DNA of 64,000 bases from Oleiphilus sp. Lineage in GTDB: Bacteria; Pseudomonadota; Gammaproteobacteria; Pseudomonadales; Oleiphilaceae. The translations under genes were made by a program, and so were the position numbers. The DNA lies in contig PZPK01000001.1 in the NCBI GenBank assembly GCA_006212045.1, positions 62,001 to 126,000 of the forward strand, in the 5' to 3' direction. Shown in pieces: positions 41,599 through 51,175 of this stretch. The notes below the pieces were generated by a model, which saw only the letters and a list, made by a program, of their open reading frames with translations, searched no databases and was not told the DNA's origin. How positions within the stretch are numbered: the first letter of the stretch is position 1; each line of letters starts with the position of its first letter.

Positions 41599-42566
41599 GC
41601 ACGACCCCGAAACCCAGCCCGACGCGCACCCGATCCCGAAAAAAGACCGTGCTGGTCACAGGGGCCGCAGGCGCTCTTGCACAACAGGTGATTAACCGAC
41701 TGCGAGGAAAATACCAGATCGTCGCCGTCGATTTTCGGGAACTGACTTATCTTAGTGATGATATTCCCAGCTACAAAATTGATTTTACCAAGCGTGTCTT
41801 TGAGGATCTGTTCAAAACCTATGCCTTTGATAGCGTGATCCATTTGGGTCGTATTTCCTCCAGCGAGGAGACCCGACTACGGCGATACAACGCCAACGTA
41901 CTCGGCACACAGAAACTACTGGATCTGAGTCACAAGTACGGCATCAGCCACGTCGTGGTGCTATCGACCTTCCACGTCTATGGCGCTTCACCCTACAACC
42001 CGGCGCTGATCGAGGAAACGGCGCCACTGAAGGCCGCCGAACTTACCATGGATCTGGTGGATTCGGTCGAACTGGAAAACCTTGCCAATATTTATCTGTG
42101 GCGATATCCGGACCTCAACATCACGATATTGAGGCCTTGCAATATCGTGGGTCCTGGCGTCAAAAATACCATGAGCCGTTTGCTGTCACATTCCTTTTCA
42201 CCCGTATTGATGGGCTTTTCACCCATGATGCAGTTTATCCATATTGACGATATGGCCGACGCGATTGAGCTGGCGCACCGGCAGCCGATACGCGGTGTAT
42301 ACAATGTCGCCCCCAATGACTGGGTCTCCTATCAGGAGGCATTGGATCAGTGCAACTGCACCGGTATTCCACTGCCATCCATCCCCCCGGTACTACCCAA
42401 AGCGATTACCAGGCTGATGAACCTGAAAATGTTTCCGTCTTACCTGGTCAACTACTTTAAGTATCCGGTGGTTATAAACGGCAAAGCGTTCGAAAAGAAA
42501 TTCGGTTTCAAGCCCCAACGACCATTGAAGGAAATATTTCGCTACTACAAGGAAGTGAAAGACTAA
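41595..42566 (+). CDS. Atypical NAD(P)-dependent epimerase/dehydratase-like SDR
   Basis: The 323-residue protein has an extended-SDR N-terminal fold (VLVTGAAGALAQQVINRL, then VVAVDFREL-type acidic loop), STFHVYGASPYNPALI and ILRPCNIVGPGVKNT. Where sugar epimerases carry the YxxxK dyad, the aligned segment reads TMDLVDSVELENLANIYL, with no Tyr or Lys in place. Catalysis by the standard mechanism is therefore doubtful. It overlaps the acyltransferase gene by 4 bases (ATGA), suggesting the two act on one lipid or regulate each other. The function is unknown. Confidence 0.78.
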   Translation: MSTTPKPSPTRTRSRKKTVLVTGAAGALAQQVINRLRGKYQIVAVDFRELTYLSDDIPSYKIDFTKRVFEDLFKTYAFDSVIHLGRISSSEETRLRRYNANVLGTQKLLDLSHKYGISHVVVLSTFHVYGASPYNPALIEETAPLKAAELTMDLVDSVELENLANIYLWRYPDLNITILRPCNIVGPGVKNTMSRLLSHSFSPVLMGFSPMMQFIHIDDMADAIELAHRQPIRGVYNVAPNDWVSYQEALDQCNCTGIPLPSIPPVLPKAITRLMNLKMFPSYLVNYFKYPVVINGKAFEKKFGFKPQRPLKEIFRYYKEVKD

Positions 42567-42639
42567 GCTTTACACCATCGCCTAAGATGAAGGCTTAATC
42601 GCTGGCTCATACGCGAACATATGTTACAGGAGGCTTGGC

Positions 42640-43731
42640 TCAGCCAATACTTGCTAGCCCCGATACCGGAACCACCATCCCTTCGGTTTTCCGGAAGTCC
42701 GTCGGGGTATGGCCTGTCACATCCTTGAAGGTGCGATTGAATGAGCTGATATTGCGATAGCCTGCGTCCAGCGCAATATTGAGTACCGGTGTATCCGGTT
42801 CGGCCAACAGACGTGCACTGGCTTCCTGAATACGGAGCTGGTTGATGTATTCACTGAAACTCCGGTAGCCCATGTCGCAATTGATCACTGCACGCAGTCT
42901 GTGCAAAGGAACACCCAGTTCCAGTGACAACTTTCTAAGCGTCAACCCTTCAGTTCTATAAAACCCCTCTGACATCCGCTCCTCCAGTCTGCGGGCCAAA
43001 GATGAAACTTCCAGGGCGTTTGTGACCTTAACCTGCTTTAGTGTCGATTGTGGTAAAGCCTCTGTTGAAAAAATACCGGCCTGTTTCCGCTCGCATCGTG
43101 GACCCTGCTCCCAACGTCCCCCAGCAAGTACCAGGGTTCGCCCACCCAACATAAAAGCAGCACTGGATACCGCACAGGCACAGACCGTCACCTGAATGAA
43201 CAGCTCACTGGCTATTCCCATATTAATACCCAGCGTCACCCCCAGAATCCCGCTACCTACAATCCCCAAGACCCAACTTCGCAAGCGCCTTCGGCCAAGG
43301 ATTCTGTCCCCATTCCAAGTGGTTAGCAGGACCCAACCACCTTTTAGAACCAGCAGGTACTCACATAGACGCGGTACCTCCCAAAGGAACATATGCAACG
43401 GAGAATCCGGCGCCATGTCGACACCCAGCTTGCGGGCCAACGCCGGTGATAAAAAACTGTAGAAAGCGATAAGCGACCAGCGAGAATACCATTGTGGAGC
43501 GCGGACAAATGCGGTCTCGCATAACAGCCAGAAAAGTGCAGGCGTCGCAGTAGTGAGATCCCAGGCAAGCCAGCGCCATTGAGGCTCCATGTGAGGGATG
43601 AGCAACAACAGTCCAGCCATCGCCAACAATGCGGAATAGATGCGGGTCACCGTAAAACGCCAGTAATCCCGCATCAGGATCAGAATTTGAATCAGGATAC
43701 AGCCAAGTCCGAAGCCGGTCAGTAAAACCAC
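42640..43731 (-). CDS. AraC family regulator with N-terminal membrane domain
   Basis: From the GTG at 43731, behind a clear AAGGAG, the protein has 363 residues; a longer in-frame start at 43794 lacks such a site. The first ~210 residues hold six or seven hydrophobic segments (for example LTGFGLGCILIQILILM and GIVGSGILGVTLGINMG). The C terminus (about 255-355) is an AraC DNA-binding domain (LTLRKLSLELGVPLHRLRAVI and IALDAGYRNISSFNRTFKDVTG). Membrane AraC proteins of this shape sense unknown signals. It lies downstream of the acyl-CoA ligase on the same strand. Confidence 0.85.
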   Translation of the reverse strand: MVLLTGFGLGCILIQILILMRDYWRFTVTRIYSALLAMAGLLLLIPHMEPQWRWLAWDLTTATPALFWLLCETAFVRAPQWYSRWSLIAFYSFLSPALARKLGVDMAPDSPLHMFLWEVPRLCEYLLVLKGGWVLLTTWNGDRILGRRRLRSWVLGIVGSGILGVTLGINMGIASELFIQVTVCACAVSSAAFMLGGRTLVLAGGRWEQGPRCERKQAGIFSTEALPQSTLKQVKVTNALEVSSLARRLEERMSEGFYRTEGLTLRKLSLELGVPLHRLRAVINCDMGYRSFSEYINQLRIQEASARLLAEPDTPVLNIALDAGYRNISSFNRTFKDVTGHTPTDFRKTEGMVVPVSGLASIG

Positions 43732-43955
43732 TGTAAGCTCCTTGCGATCGCGTGTTTTATTCTTTTTTTCGGTACGACAAGATGTCACATACATACATCC
43801 CGCATCGGCGGGAAGCTACCTATGCAATTACTGGACTCTCGTGCGCTAACTCTTCTTATTCAAAATCACTATACGCCCTGTTGATTACTTTTGTACGCCG
43901 CAGCTTTATATTCGGGCGCCAGCACCGAAGCTTAAACGTACAAATGAGACGCTGA

Positions 43956-45590
43956 TCACATAGCCTTTGCAGAAGACAGAAAATAGTCCTGATAGGTCTC
44001 TCTTAAATCTTTCTTGAGCAATTTACCGGTTGCGGTATGAGGCAGTGACTCGACAAGGACCACATCATCCGGCACCCACCAGGAGGCGACATACTTGCCA
44101 ATGTGTGCCAGCAAGTCTTGTTTATCCAGTGACTTACCCGACACCGGCACAACCAACAGCAGAGGGCGCTCATCCCATTTTTCGTGTCTGGCTGCAATCA
44201 CACAGGCTTCCTGAACCGTCTCGTAGCCAACCGCAACATTCTCGAGTTCGATAGAACTGATCCACTCGCCGCCTGACTTGATGACATCTTTCTTGCGATC
44301 AACGATCTGCATATAACCGCGTTCATCTATGGTTGCGACATCACCGGTATCAAACCACCCCTGATCATCCAGTGCACTTTCTTCGCTCAAATAGTAACGC
44401 TCTACAACCCATGGTCCCTTGACCAACAGGCGTCCAAAAGCCTGCCCATCATGTGGTAGTTCCTGATTATCTTCATCAACAATTTTGATCTGGATACCAA
44501 ATACCGCCCTTCCCTGTTTGGTTTGCAAAGCATAACGTTCCTTATCCGGCAATGACCTCAGATAACGACCTGGCGCACATACCGTGCCCAAAGGACTCAT
44601 CTCCGTCATGCCCCAGGCATGCACCACCATCGCGTCATGCTTTTTGTCAAAGGCCTCGATCATTGAAACTGGCGCTGCCGACCCACCGATTACAACCCGC
44701 TCAACCGAGTCGAGTTTTTCTCCCACCTCGTCCAGATGATTGAGCAAACCAAGCCAGACTGTGGGCACCCCCAACAGCAGATCTACCTGTTCGCTTTGAA
44801 TCAACTCGGTCAGTGAAGCTCCATCCATCCCGGCACCGGGAAAAACAATCGTGGCTCCCGTCATCGGCGCCGAATATGGGACGCCCCAGGCACACACATG
44901 AAACATCGGAACAACCGGAAGTACCCGGCTGCCCTCACTAATATCGAGCGCGTCTTTTTGAGACGCCGCGAAAGCATGGATAATAGTGGAGCGATGTGAA
45001 TAAAGAACGCCTTTGGGGTTACCAGTCGTTCCCGACGTGTAACAAAGGGCAGCAGCCGTATTATCATCCAGACACGGCCATTGGTATTCCGGGCTTTCAT
45101 TGGACGCCAAAGTCTCATAACAAAGCAGGTTTTCCAGTGAGGATTCAGGCATATGCGCCTCATCTGTCATAACGACGATGCCCTTCACGCCTGCAAGACT
45201 ATCGGCAAGTTTCTCAACCAGCGGCACAAAAGTCAGATCCACAAACAGATACTGGTCTTCGGCATGCTGGATGATGTAGCTCAGCTGCTCCGGAAACAGG
45301 CGCGGGTTGATGGTATGTGTGATCGCCCCCATCCCCGATACAGCGTAATAGATTTCAAAATGTCGATAAGTATTCCAGGCAATGGTGGCAATTCGGTCAC
45401 CCGATTTGATACCTAATCGTTCGAGCGCATTGGCCAGCTGCTTGGACCGGGCCAAGGCATCGGCGTATGTATAACGATGGATACCGCCCTCTACAGAACG
45501 GCTGACAATGTTTGCGTCCGGATGAGCTTGCGCTGCAAATTCCAGAATGTCCGAAATCAACAAACCCTGTGATTGCATATTCCCCAGCAT
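43956..45590 (-). CDS. Fatty-acid CoA ligase (AMP-forming)
   Basis: The 544-residue protein is an ANL-superfamily acyl-CoA synthetase: P-loop YTSGTTGNPKGVLYSHRS, GWGMTEMSP-like HAWGMTEMSPLG, GWFDTGDVATID and the C-terminal lysine in TATGKLLKKDLRE. It activates a medium- or long-chain fatty acid with ATP and CoA. The opening KAKTLEN-like region is absent; the start ATG has AAAGGAGAG upstream. It resembles Pseudomonas AlkK/FadD-type medium-to-long-chain ligases, but chain length is not readable from sequence. Confidence 0.92.
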   Translation of the reverse strand: MLGNMQSQGLLISDILEFAAQAHPDANIVSRSVEGGIHRYTYADALARSKQLANALERLGIKSGDRIATIAWNTYRHFEIYYAVSGMGAITHTINPRLFPEQLSYIIQHAEDQYLFVDLTFVPLVEKLADSLAGVKGIVVMTDEAHMPESSLENLLCYETLASNESPEYQWPCLDDNTAAALCYTSGTTGNPKGVLYSHRSTIIHAFAASQKDALDISEGSRVLPVVPMFHVCAWGVPYSAPMTGATIVFPGAGMDGASLTELIQSEQVDLLLGVPTVWLGLLNHLDEVGEKLDSVERVVIGGSAAPVSMIEAFDKKHDAMVVHAWGMTEMSPLGTVCAPGRYLRSLPDKERYALQTKQGRAVFGIQIKIVDEDNQELPHDGQAFGRLLVKGPWVVERYYLSEESALDDQGWFDTGDVATIDERGYMQIVDRKKDVIKSGGEWISSIELENVAVGYETVQEACVIAARHEKWDERPLLLVVPVSGKSLDKQDLLAHIGKYVASWWVPDDVVLVESLPHTATGKLLKKDLRETYQDYFLSSAKAM

Positions 45591-45783
45591 GGTATTTTCT
45601 CTCCTTTTATTGTTTTCGTATCTTCGAGCAACCTTGAATCTGCACCGTTTTACATCCGGTCGAACTGTTCAGAAGTCAGCGGCGCAAGGAAGGATACCCT
45701 TACAATGCATTGGTATCTTCGGGCTAGCGCAAGCTAGCAGGAAAACATCGACGGGGGTAGAACTTTCAATCGACATTTTTCGG

Positions 45784-47484
45784 CTAAACCGCTGCCGCTT
45801 TGGACCTATTTCCCAACATCTCTACCAATTGGTCCCGGGCAGACAGCAGATGCTCCAGACCTTCTATCAGATTGATATTGGAATGCCAAAGTTCGCGATT
45901 GGTATTCAGCACGGTTGCGATCTCTTCCGCCTGAACCTCATTTCTGGCGACAGCCTTCAGAATTTGTTCGTGTAACTTATGATGCAGCAATTCATTGTGA
46001 TGTTTCATCCCGTAAATACGTTGATGTGCCGTTTTTGTTTCTTCTATCAGGGTCAGAAAATCGAAATACCTCTGATACAGCGAGACCAGTAAATCCGGAT
46101 GGACATGGGCCGTTTGCCCTTCAAACTCCTCATGCCCAAAATGCTGCTCGAAGCTTTTTCTGAACCCGACAAGATCTCCCCTGACATCCTTAAGGGACTT
46201 TGCAGCATAAACGAGTTGCCTTGCGGAACTGGTAATATGAAAGATGAGGCTTGTCATATCAATTCGGCTGGAAGAAAAATCGATACCGGATATGAATTGA
46301 TGTATCTGTCCTTCCGCTACTTTCAGATTCTCATATCGTTCTTCGAAGGATTGCTTGTGACGAAAAGCATCGTCAATCATTGCCGACCTTTGATCAGAAT
46401 GCGTGAGCGATCCCGGTTCCAGCTTAAGATTATGCATATTCAATGAAAGCACTTTGAGAAGCAGCAGATCCAACTCTTTCACCAAAGCGACCACCCCGGC
46501 CTCCGGAACCACTGAAGCGTTTTTGTTCAGGAAGCTACCTTCGTCATCATGATTAAAAAAACCGGACAGCCAGGCTGAAAAGGGCTTGAGAAAGGGGACA
46601 AAAATAAAAAGCCCCAACAAGTTAAAGGCACTGTGAAATAACACCAGCCCGTATAGCGGGTCTTGAATATCAAAGTAGGCCAGAACCTCTGGAAGCACCG
46701 GAATCAATACGATGAAACCGATGGCATCAACGCAAATATTATAGCTGACATGAGCAAGCGCCAGCTGTTTAGCCACGGGTGAACTTTTCAGGCTGCCAAG
46801 TGCGGTCGTACTGGTAGTTCCAATATCTGCGCCTACTACGATCGCCGCGGCACTCGTCAAATCGATGACGCCTCCATTCAGTGCTGTCAAGGCTATCAGA
46901 GTCATTGCAGAACTGGATTGAATCACTGCCGTAAAAAGCATTCCAAACAGCAGAAAAAGCGGTAGGTTTAATTGCGACAACCACGTCGGCTCGATAAGAT
47001 CCCGGAGGTTGGTCACCGAATCTTTCATGAAATCGAGCCCAAACAGTAAAAAGCCCAGCCCCAGCAACAGTCCGGCTGCGAGTTGTATACTGGCCTTTTT
47101 AAAAAAGACGATCCCCAAAGCGCCCAGACCAATTAGTGGAATACCAAAGGCATCCAGATCCAGCTTGAAACCAATGGTCGCAACAATCCATCCGGTGAAT
47201 GTCGTCCCCAGATTTGCCCCAAGAATCACGCCTACGGCATTAAAAAGAGGAATCAAGCCTGCACTCACAAAAGCCAACACGATCAGGCTAACCATCGAGC
47301 TGCTTTGCAGGACAGCCGTAATGACGGTTCCTGAAACTACACTGCTGGCAGGGTGTCGAGTCGCCCGACCAAGCCAGTGTTTAATACGCACATTGCCAAG
47401 TTCAGCCAGGGTCTTCTCCAGCATATGCATACCATACAAAAAAATTCCCAGACCAATTGTCAGGGAGAATAGTATTTCGATCAT
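45784..47484 (-). CDS. Na+/phosphate cotransporter (NptA type) with PhoU-like C terminus
   Basis: The 566-residue protein has a paired Na/Pi-cotransporter repeat, including GTVITAVLQSSSMVSLIVLAF and FTAVIQSSSAMTLIALTAL with the QSSS motif in each half. The C-terminal ~200 residues are helical and resemble PhoU (SFEERYENLKVAEGQIHQF). It imports phosphate with sodium, fitting the nqr-based sodium economy. About nine hydrophobic segments are visible. It is followed on the minus strand by the acyl-CoA ligase, with 193 bases between. Confidence 0.92.
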   Translation of the reverse strand: MIEILFSLTIGLGIFLYGMHMLEKTLAELGNVRIKHWLGRATRHPASSVVSGTVITAVLQSSSMVSLIVLAFVSAGLIPLFNAVGVILGANLGTTFTGWIVATIGFKLDLDAFGIPLIGLGALGIVFFKKASIQLAAGLLLGLGFLLFGLDFMKDSVTNLRDLIEPTWLSQLNLPLFLLFGMLFTAVIQSSSAMTLIALTALNGGVIDLTSAAAIVVGADIGTTSTTALGSLKSSPVAKQLALAHVSYNICVDAIGFIVLIPVLPEVLAYFDIQDPLYGLVLFHSAFNLLGLFIFVPFLKPFSAWLSGFFNHDDEGSFLNKNASVVPEAGVVALVKELDLLLLKVLSLNMHNLKLEPGSLTHSDQRSAMIDDAFRHKQSFEERYENLKVAEGQIHQFISGIDFSSSRIDMTSLIFHITSSARQLVYAAKSLKDVRGDLVGFRKSFEQHFGHEEFEGQTAHVHPDLLVSLYQRYFDFLTLIEETKTAHQRIYGMKHHNELLHHKLHEQILKAVARNEVQAEEIATVLNTNRELWHSNINLIEGLEHLLSARDQLVEMLGNRSKAAAV

Positions 47485-47582
47485 GTCACCCTATACCTGT
47501 CATGCCTCAAGCTGCCCCACTACTCTGGCACCAAGCGATTACCTCCCAAACTTGCTTTAATCGCCATAAGATTTCAACAAAA

Positions 47583-47601
47583 AAGGGGCCACAGGCCCCT
47601 T
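47583..47601 (-). terminator. Intrinsic terminator of the cold-shock-domain gene
   Basis: Read on the minus strand, AAGGGGCC-TGT-GGCCCCTT forms a perfect 8-bp stem with a three-base loop, followed by a T tract (TTTTTTG). It lies 29 bases after the stop codon of the membrane cold-shock-domain gene. Confidence 0.88.
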
Positions 47602-47629
47602 CTTAACAACTCACTTATCTACCTTATGA

Positions 47630-48139
47630 TTACTCACTAATCACGGACACGTTGTCTGCCTGCAGCCCTTTGTCACCTTCACTGACATCAAAGCGAACCT
47701 TCTGGCCCTGCCTGAGTGAGCGCCTGCCACTGCCGCGAATGGACCGAAAATGCACAAAAATATCATCACCATCGTCGGTCGTAATAAAGCCAAAACCCTT
47801 ATTAACGTTAAACCATTTGACCAATCCCTGATCTTTTCCTTCTGGACCATTATCGTCTGATGATTGTGCGACTGGCGCTTTTTTACCCGCAGTTCTCTTG
47901 GCATTTGAACGCTGACCGCTCGCCGACTGACCCGCCCCGACAATGAGGGTAGCAAGCAGTCCAGCCAACGAAGCCAGAACCCAGGTCACAAGATAGTAGG
48001 ATGTTGCATCTGGCTGCCCGAGTATCCCGTTAAAGGCACTCCCCTCAATAACGGCACTCAATGCAAAAGGAAGAATCAAAGGCAGCGGCAGTGCAACGAC
48101 GGCACTGATGAATAGTGATTTTACGAACCTGGACGACAT
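47630..48139 (-). CDS. Membrane protein with C-terminal cold-shock domain
   Basis: From the ATG at 48139 (GAGAG upstream) the 169-residue product has two hydrophobic segments (about 8-31 and 48-68), a basic Ser/Lys-rich linker (70-103) and a full cold-shock domain (104-168) with RNP1 KGFGFIT at 114-120 and RNP2 DIFVHF at 126-131. The domain binds single-stranded RNA or DNA; here it is tethered to the inner membrane, facing the cytoplasm. Free Csp proteins are about 70 residues. The leader is AT-rich near the start. The in-frame start at 48202 is rejected. Confidence 0.85.
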   Translation of the reverse strand: MSSRFVKSLFISAVVALPLPLILPFALSAVIEGSAFNGILGQPDATSYYLVTWVLASLAGLLATLIVGAGQSASGQRSNAKRTAGKKAPVAQSSDDNGPEGKDQGLVKWFNVNKGFGFITTDDGDDIFVHFRSIRGSGRRSLRQGQKVRFDVSEGDKGLQADNVSVISE

Positions 48140-48492
48140 GTTGTTTCTCTCAATAAATATAAACAAAAAATAAAATAACCAGCCACAGGCGGTGACCGGC
48201 AATGACGTTGTTCAACCAAGATCGCTGGCCCGCCGGGCCTTCGACCTTCCTGCCTACCAGTAACAAACCGGGTCTACTGGAATACCAGCAAAAGGGCCTC
48301 TTGCTGACGGACATATGAGCGAAAATTGCAGGCCTCACAGGTCCACCAATACAGAGGGGAGAACATAACTGAATGCGCGCCCTTTACAGGCTTTCACCTG
48401 ATGTACGCCTTGGGATGAATCGCGCGGGCAGGATAATAACAGATTATGAGGCGCAGTTTTACAGGTGCTCGCAAAACTACGCCTTGTATGGG
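48140..48492 (-). other. Leader and promoter region of the cold-shock-domain gene
   Basis: This 353-base gap lies between slyX (upstream) and the cold-shock-domain gene, both on the minus strand. It holds structured GC-rich segments, including CCAGTA...TACTGG (48257-48280) and a GGCCC/GGGCC element near 48229-48242, and an AT-rich tract of about 30 bases immediately before GAGAG. A long leader of this type is known from cspA-like mRNAs. A hairpin at 48451-48481 behind slyX lacks a U tract. Confidence 0.4.
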
Positions 48493-48705
48493 CTAATAGT
48501 GCGGTGGCGGTTGATCCGTGTCCGCTTGTGTCGCCCCGACTTCCTGTACTTTCTTTTGTAACAGGCGTTTGGCTTCCCAAAGCTTCTGAATCTCGATCGT
48601 TTGCTCGGATACAATCCGGTTAAGTTCTTCAATCGTGTCTTCCTGAAAGGCCAGCTTTTCTTCAATGCTCTGCATTCTGGATGACATATCCTGCTGATCG
48701 CTCAT
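48493..48705 (-). CDS. slyX: SlyX family protein
   Basis: The 70-residue protein is the SlyX family: a single coiled coil (about 8-58, with LNRIVSEQTIEIQKLWEAK) and the C-terminal PPPHY. The family is widespread in gammaproteobacteria, and its function is not settled. A TGAGGA precedes the ATG at good spacing. The protein is too small for enzymatic motifs. Confidence 0.93.
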   Translation of the reverse strand: MSDQQDMSSRMQSIEEKLAFQEDTIEELNRIVSEQTIEIQKLWEAKRLLQKKVQEVGATQADTDQPPPHY

Positions 48706-48990
48706 AACGAAATCCTCATAAAAATTGTAGAAAACGGGATCGGGGGCCGGACAGCAGGTTAATCTGTAACCGACCTGCCACCAGCCAATTCCCTTATTGA
48801 GCCCAAAACTTGACCCCGTCCGGAAATCGAAAAAAAGATGTCACATTTTTTGGCCATTATACGGGCCTGAAGCATTCGTTTGCTTTAATATACGGCTCCT
48901 GACTTTAAACTGTATAGTCCCAAATAAAGCAATTCCAACCCTTTGGAATACAGATCAACTCAAACTGACCAATAAGGTGTTTGCCTGAGC

Positions 48991-50115
48991 ATGACTAAAA
49001 AAGCACTTATCAGCGGCGTGACCGGACAGGATGGCTCCTATCTGGCTGAATTCCTACTCGATAAAGGATATGAAGTTCACGGGATTAAACGTCGCTCCTC
49101 TTCATTCAACACCGAACGGGTTGATCATATCTATCAGGATCGGCACGAAAAAAATCAGCGTTTTTATCTGCACTATGGTGATTTGACAGACACCTCCAAC
49201 CTGGTGCGTCTGATGAGCGAAATTCAACCCGACGAAGTCTACAATCTCGGTGCCCAGAGTCACGTTGCAGTTTCCTTCGAATCCCCCGAATACACGGCCG
49301 ATGTCGATGCCATTGGGACATTGCGATTGCTGGAGGCGATTCGCTTTCTGAAGCTGGAACACAAAACACGCTTTTATCAGGCTTCCACTTCCGAGCTCTA
49401 TGGACTGGTGCAGGAAATTCCACAAACAGAGACGACGCCTTTCCATCCAAGATCACCCTATGCCGTGGCAAAAATGTATGCCTACTGGATCGCCGTCAAC
49501 TATCGCGAAGCCTATGGCATGTATGCATGTAATGGCATTCTTTTTAATCATGAATCTCCCCGTCGCGGCGAGACCTTTGTCACCCGAAAAATCACCCGCG
49601 CGCTGGCGCGCATTTCCCAGGGCCTGCAGGATTGTTTGTACCTGGGTAATATGGATGCCCTGCGAGACTGGGGACATGCCAAAGACTATGTTGAAATGCA
49701 GTGGCTAATGCTTCAACAGGAGCAGGCAACAGATTATGTAATTGCAACCGGCGTGCAATACAGTGTCAGGGATTTTGTGAATAAATCCGCTGCAAGGCTG
49801 GGTCTGGAGATTGAATGGAAAGGCAGTGGCGAAGAAGAAGAAGGGTTCGTCAGCGCGCAAAGTGAAACAGCCTGCAAAGAAGGCCTGGATCTGGTCGGCC
49901 AACGCATCGTCGCAGTCGACCCGCGATATTACCGCCCTGCCGAGGTTGAGACGCTTCTGGGCGATCCGTCCAAGGCCAAGCGGGAACTGGGTTGGAGCCC
50001 CAAGATCACACTGGACGAACTGGTGAACGAAATGGTGGATACCGATCTGGAAATCGCCAAAAGAGATGCGCTGGTTGAAAGCCACGGCTATCAATCCTAT
50101 TCGCATTACGAATAA
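48991..50115 (+). CDS. gmd: GDP-mannose 4,6-dehydratase
   Basis: The 374-residue SDR enzyme has [19 protein letters not shown], the YGxxQ-like [12 protein letters not shown], and the catalytic [10 protein letters not shown] (YxxxK). It converts GDP-mannose to GDP-4-keto-6-deoxy-mannose, the first step to GDP-fucose. The next gene fcl overlaps its stop by one base (TAATG). It is the first gene of a three-gene nucleotide-sugar cassette; no glycosyltransferase is adjacent. Confidence 0.97.
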   Translation: MTKKALISGVTGQDGSYLAEFLLDKGYEVHGIKRRSSSFNTERVDHIYQDRHEKNQRFYLHYGDLTDTSNLVRLMSEIQPDEVYNLGAQSHVAVSFESPEYTADVDAIGTLRLLEAIRFLKLEHKTRFYQASTSELYGLVQEIPQTETTPFHPRSPYAVAKMYAYWIAVNYREAYGMYACNGILFNHESPRRGETFVTRKITRALARISQGLQDCLYLGNMDALRDWGHAKDYVEMQWLMLQQEQATDYVIATGVQYSVRDFVNKSAARLGLEIEWKGSGEEEEGFVSAQSETACKEGLDLVGQRIVAVDPRYYRPAEVETLLGDPSKAKRELGWSPKITLDELVNEMVDTDLEIAKRDALVESHGYQSYSHYE

Positions 50116-51128
50116 TGTCGGTCAAGGCAGAACCTAACATGGATCCAAATTTTAACAACGATCTGGATGCCCGGGTGTATGTCGCCGGCCACCGGGGCAT
50201 GGTCGGCAGCGCGATTGTCAGACAGCTCAAGCAACGCGGTTTCACAAACATTCTGACCCGGTCAAGCACAGAACTGAATTTGACCCGGCAACAGGAGGTC
50301 GAAGCGTTTTTCGTGGAATCCCGCCCGGATTACGTATTTCTTGCCGCCGCCAAAGTTGGAGGCATCCACGCCAACAATGAGTATCCGGCCGATTTCATCT
50401 ACGACAATCTGATGATTGAGGGCAACATTATTCGTGCCGCCCATGAAAACGGCATCAAACGCCTCCTGTTTCTGGGCAGCTCCTGTATTTATCCAAAGCT
50501 TGCCGAACAGCCCATGCAGGAAAAAGCGTTATTAACCGGGCCATTGGAACCAACCAATGAACCCTATGCCATCGCCAAGATTGCCGGCATCAAACTGTGC
50601 GAGTCATTCAACCGTCAGTTTGCTTGCGATTTCCGATCCGTCATGCCGACCAATCTATATGGCCCGGGTGACAACTTTCACCCGGAAAACAGCCATGTTA
50701 TTCCGGCATTATTACGCCGTTTCCACGAAGCAAAAACAGAAGGGCTCCCGGAGGTTGCAATCTGGGGAAGCGGAAACCCGAAACGCGAATTCCTGTATGT
50801 TGATGACATGGCAGAAGCTTGTCTGCATGTGATGGCAATGCCGCAAGACGAATATGTCGCTCAGACGGAAACCATGCTGTCTCACGTCAATGTAGGCACG
50901 GGAACAGATGTCACGATACGCGAACTGGCCGAGACGGTCGCCAAGGTAACCGGCTATGAGGGCAACATTGTTTTCGATACCAGCATGCCAGATGGAGCAC
51001 CACGCAAGCTGATGGATGTATCTCTGCTCGGGCGTCTGGGCTGGCAGGCCAGGACGGAACTGGAACCGGGCCTGACATCTGCCTACCAGTGGTTTCTTGA
51101 TCATCAGCAGGACATCAGGCAAAAATAG
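50115..51128 (+). CDS. fcl: GDP-L-fucose synthase
   Basis: The 337-residue protein has [30 protein letters not shown] and the catalytic [13 protein letters not shown] (YxxxK). It performs epimerisation and reduction of GDP-4-keto-6-deoxymannose to GDP-L-fucose with NADPH. It overlaps the gmd stop by one base (TAATG), giving translational coupling. Length matches E. coli Fcl (321) plus a short N-terminal extension; an ATG at 50139 or a GTG near YVAGH could be the true start. Confidence 0.96.
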   Translation: MSVKAEPNMDPNFNNDLDARVYVAGHRGMVGSAIVRQLKQRGFTNILTRSSTELNLTRQQEVEAFFVESRPDYVFLAAAKVGGIHANNEYPADFIYDNLMIEGNIIRAAHENGIKRLLFLGSSCIYPKLAEQPMQEKALLTGPLEPTNEPYAIAKIAGIKLCESFNRQFACDFRSVMPTNLYGPGDNFHPENSHVIPALLRRFHEAKTEGLPEVAIWGSGNPKREFLYVDDMAEACLHVMAMPQDEYVAQTETMLSHVNVGTGTDVTIRELAETVAKVTGYEGNIVFDTSMPDGAPRKLMDVSLLGRLGWQARTELEPGLTSAYQWFLDHQQDIRQK

Positions 51129-51175
51129 TCCCAGTCACCCCATATCACCCAAAACAAAAAGCGGCAGTTTCAACT

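Noticed and set aside
45723-45738. GCTAGC-GCAA-GCTAGC stem behind the Na/Pi cotransporter gene
   Set aside because: Six-base stem with no U tract on the gene's strand; kept only as a possible chance structure.
48451-48481. Hairpin GCGCAGTTTT/AAAACTACGC downstream of slyX
   Set aside because: Has mismatches and no U tract, so it is not called a terminator.
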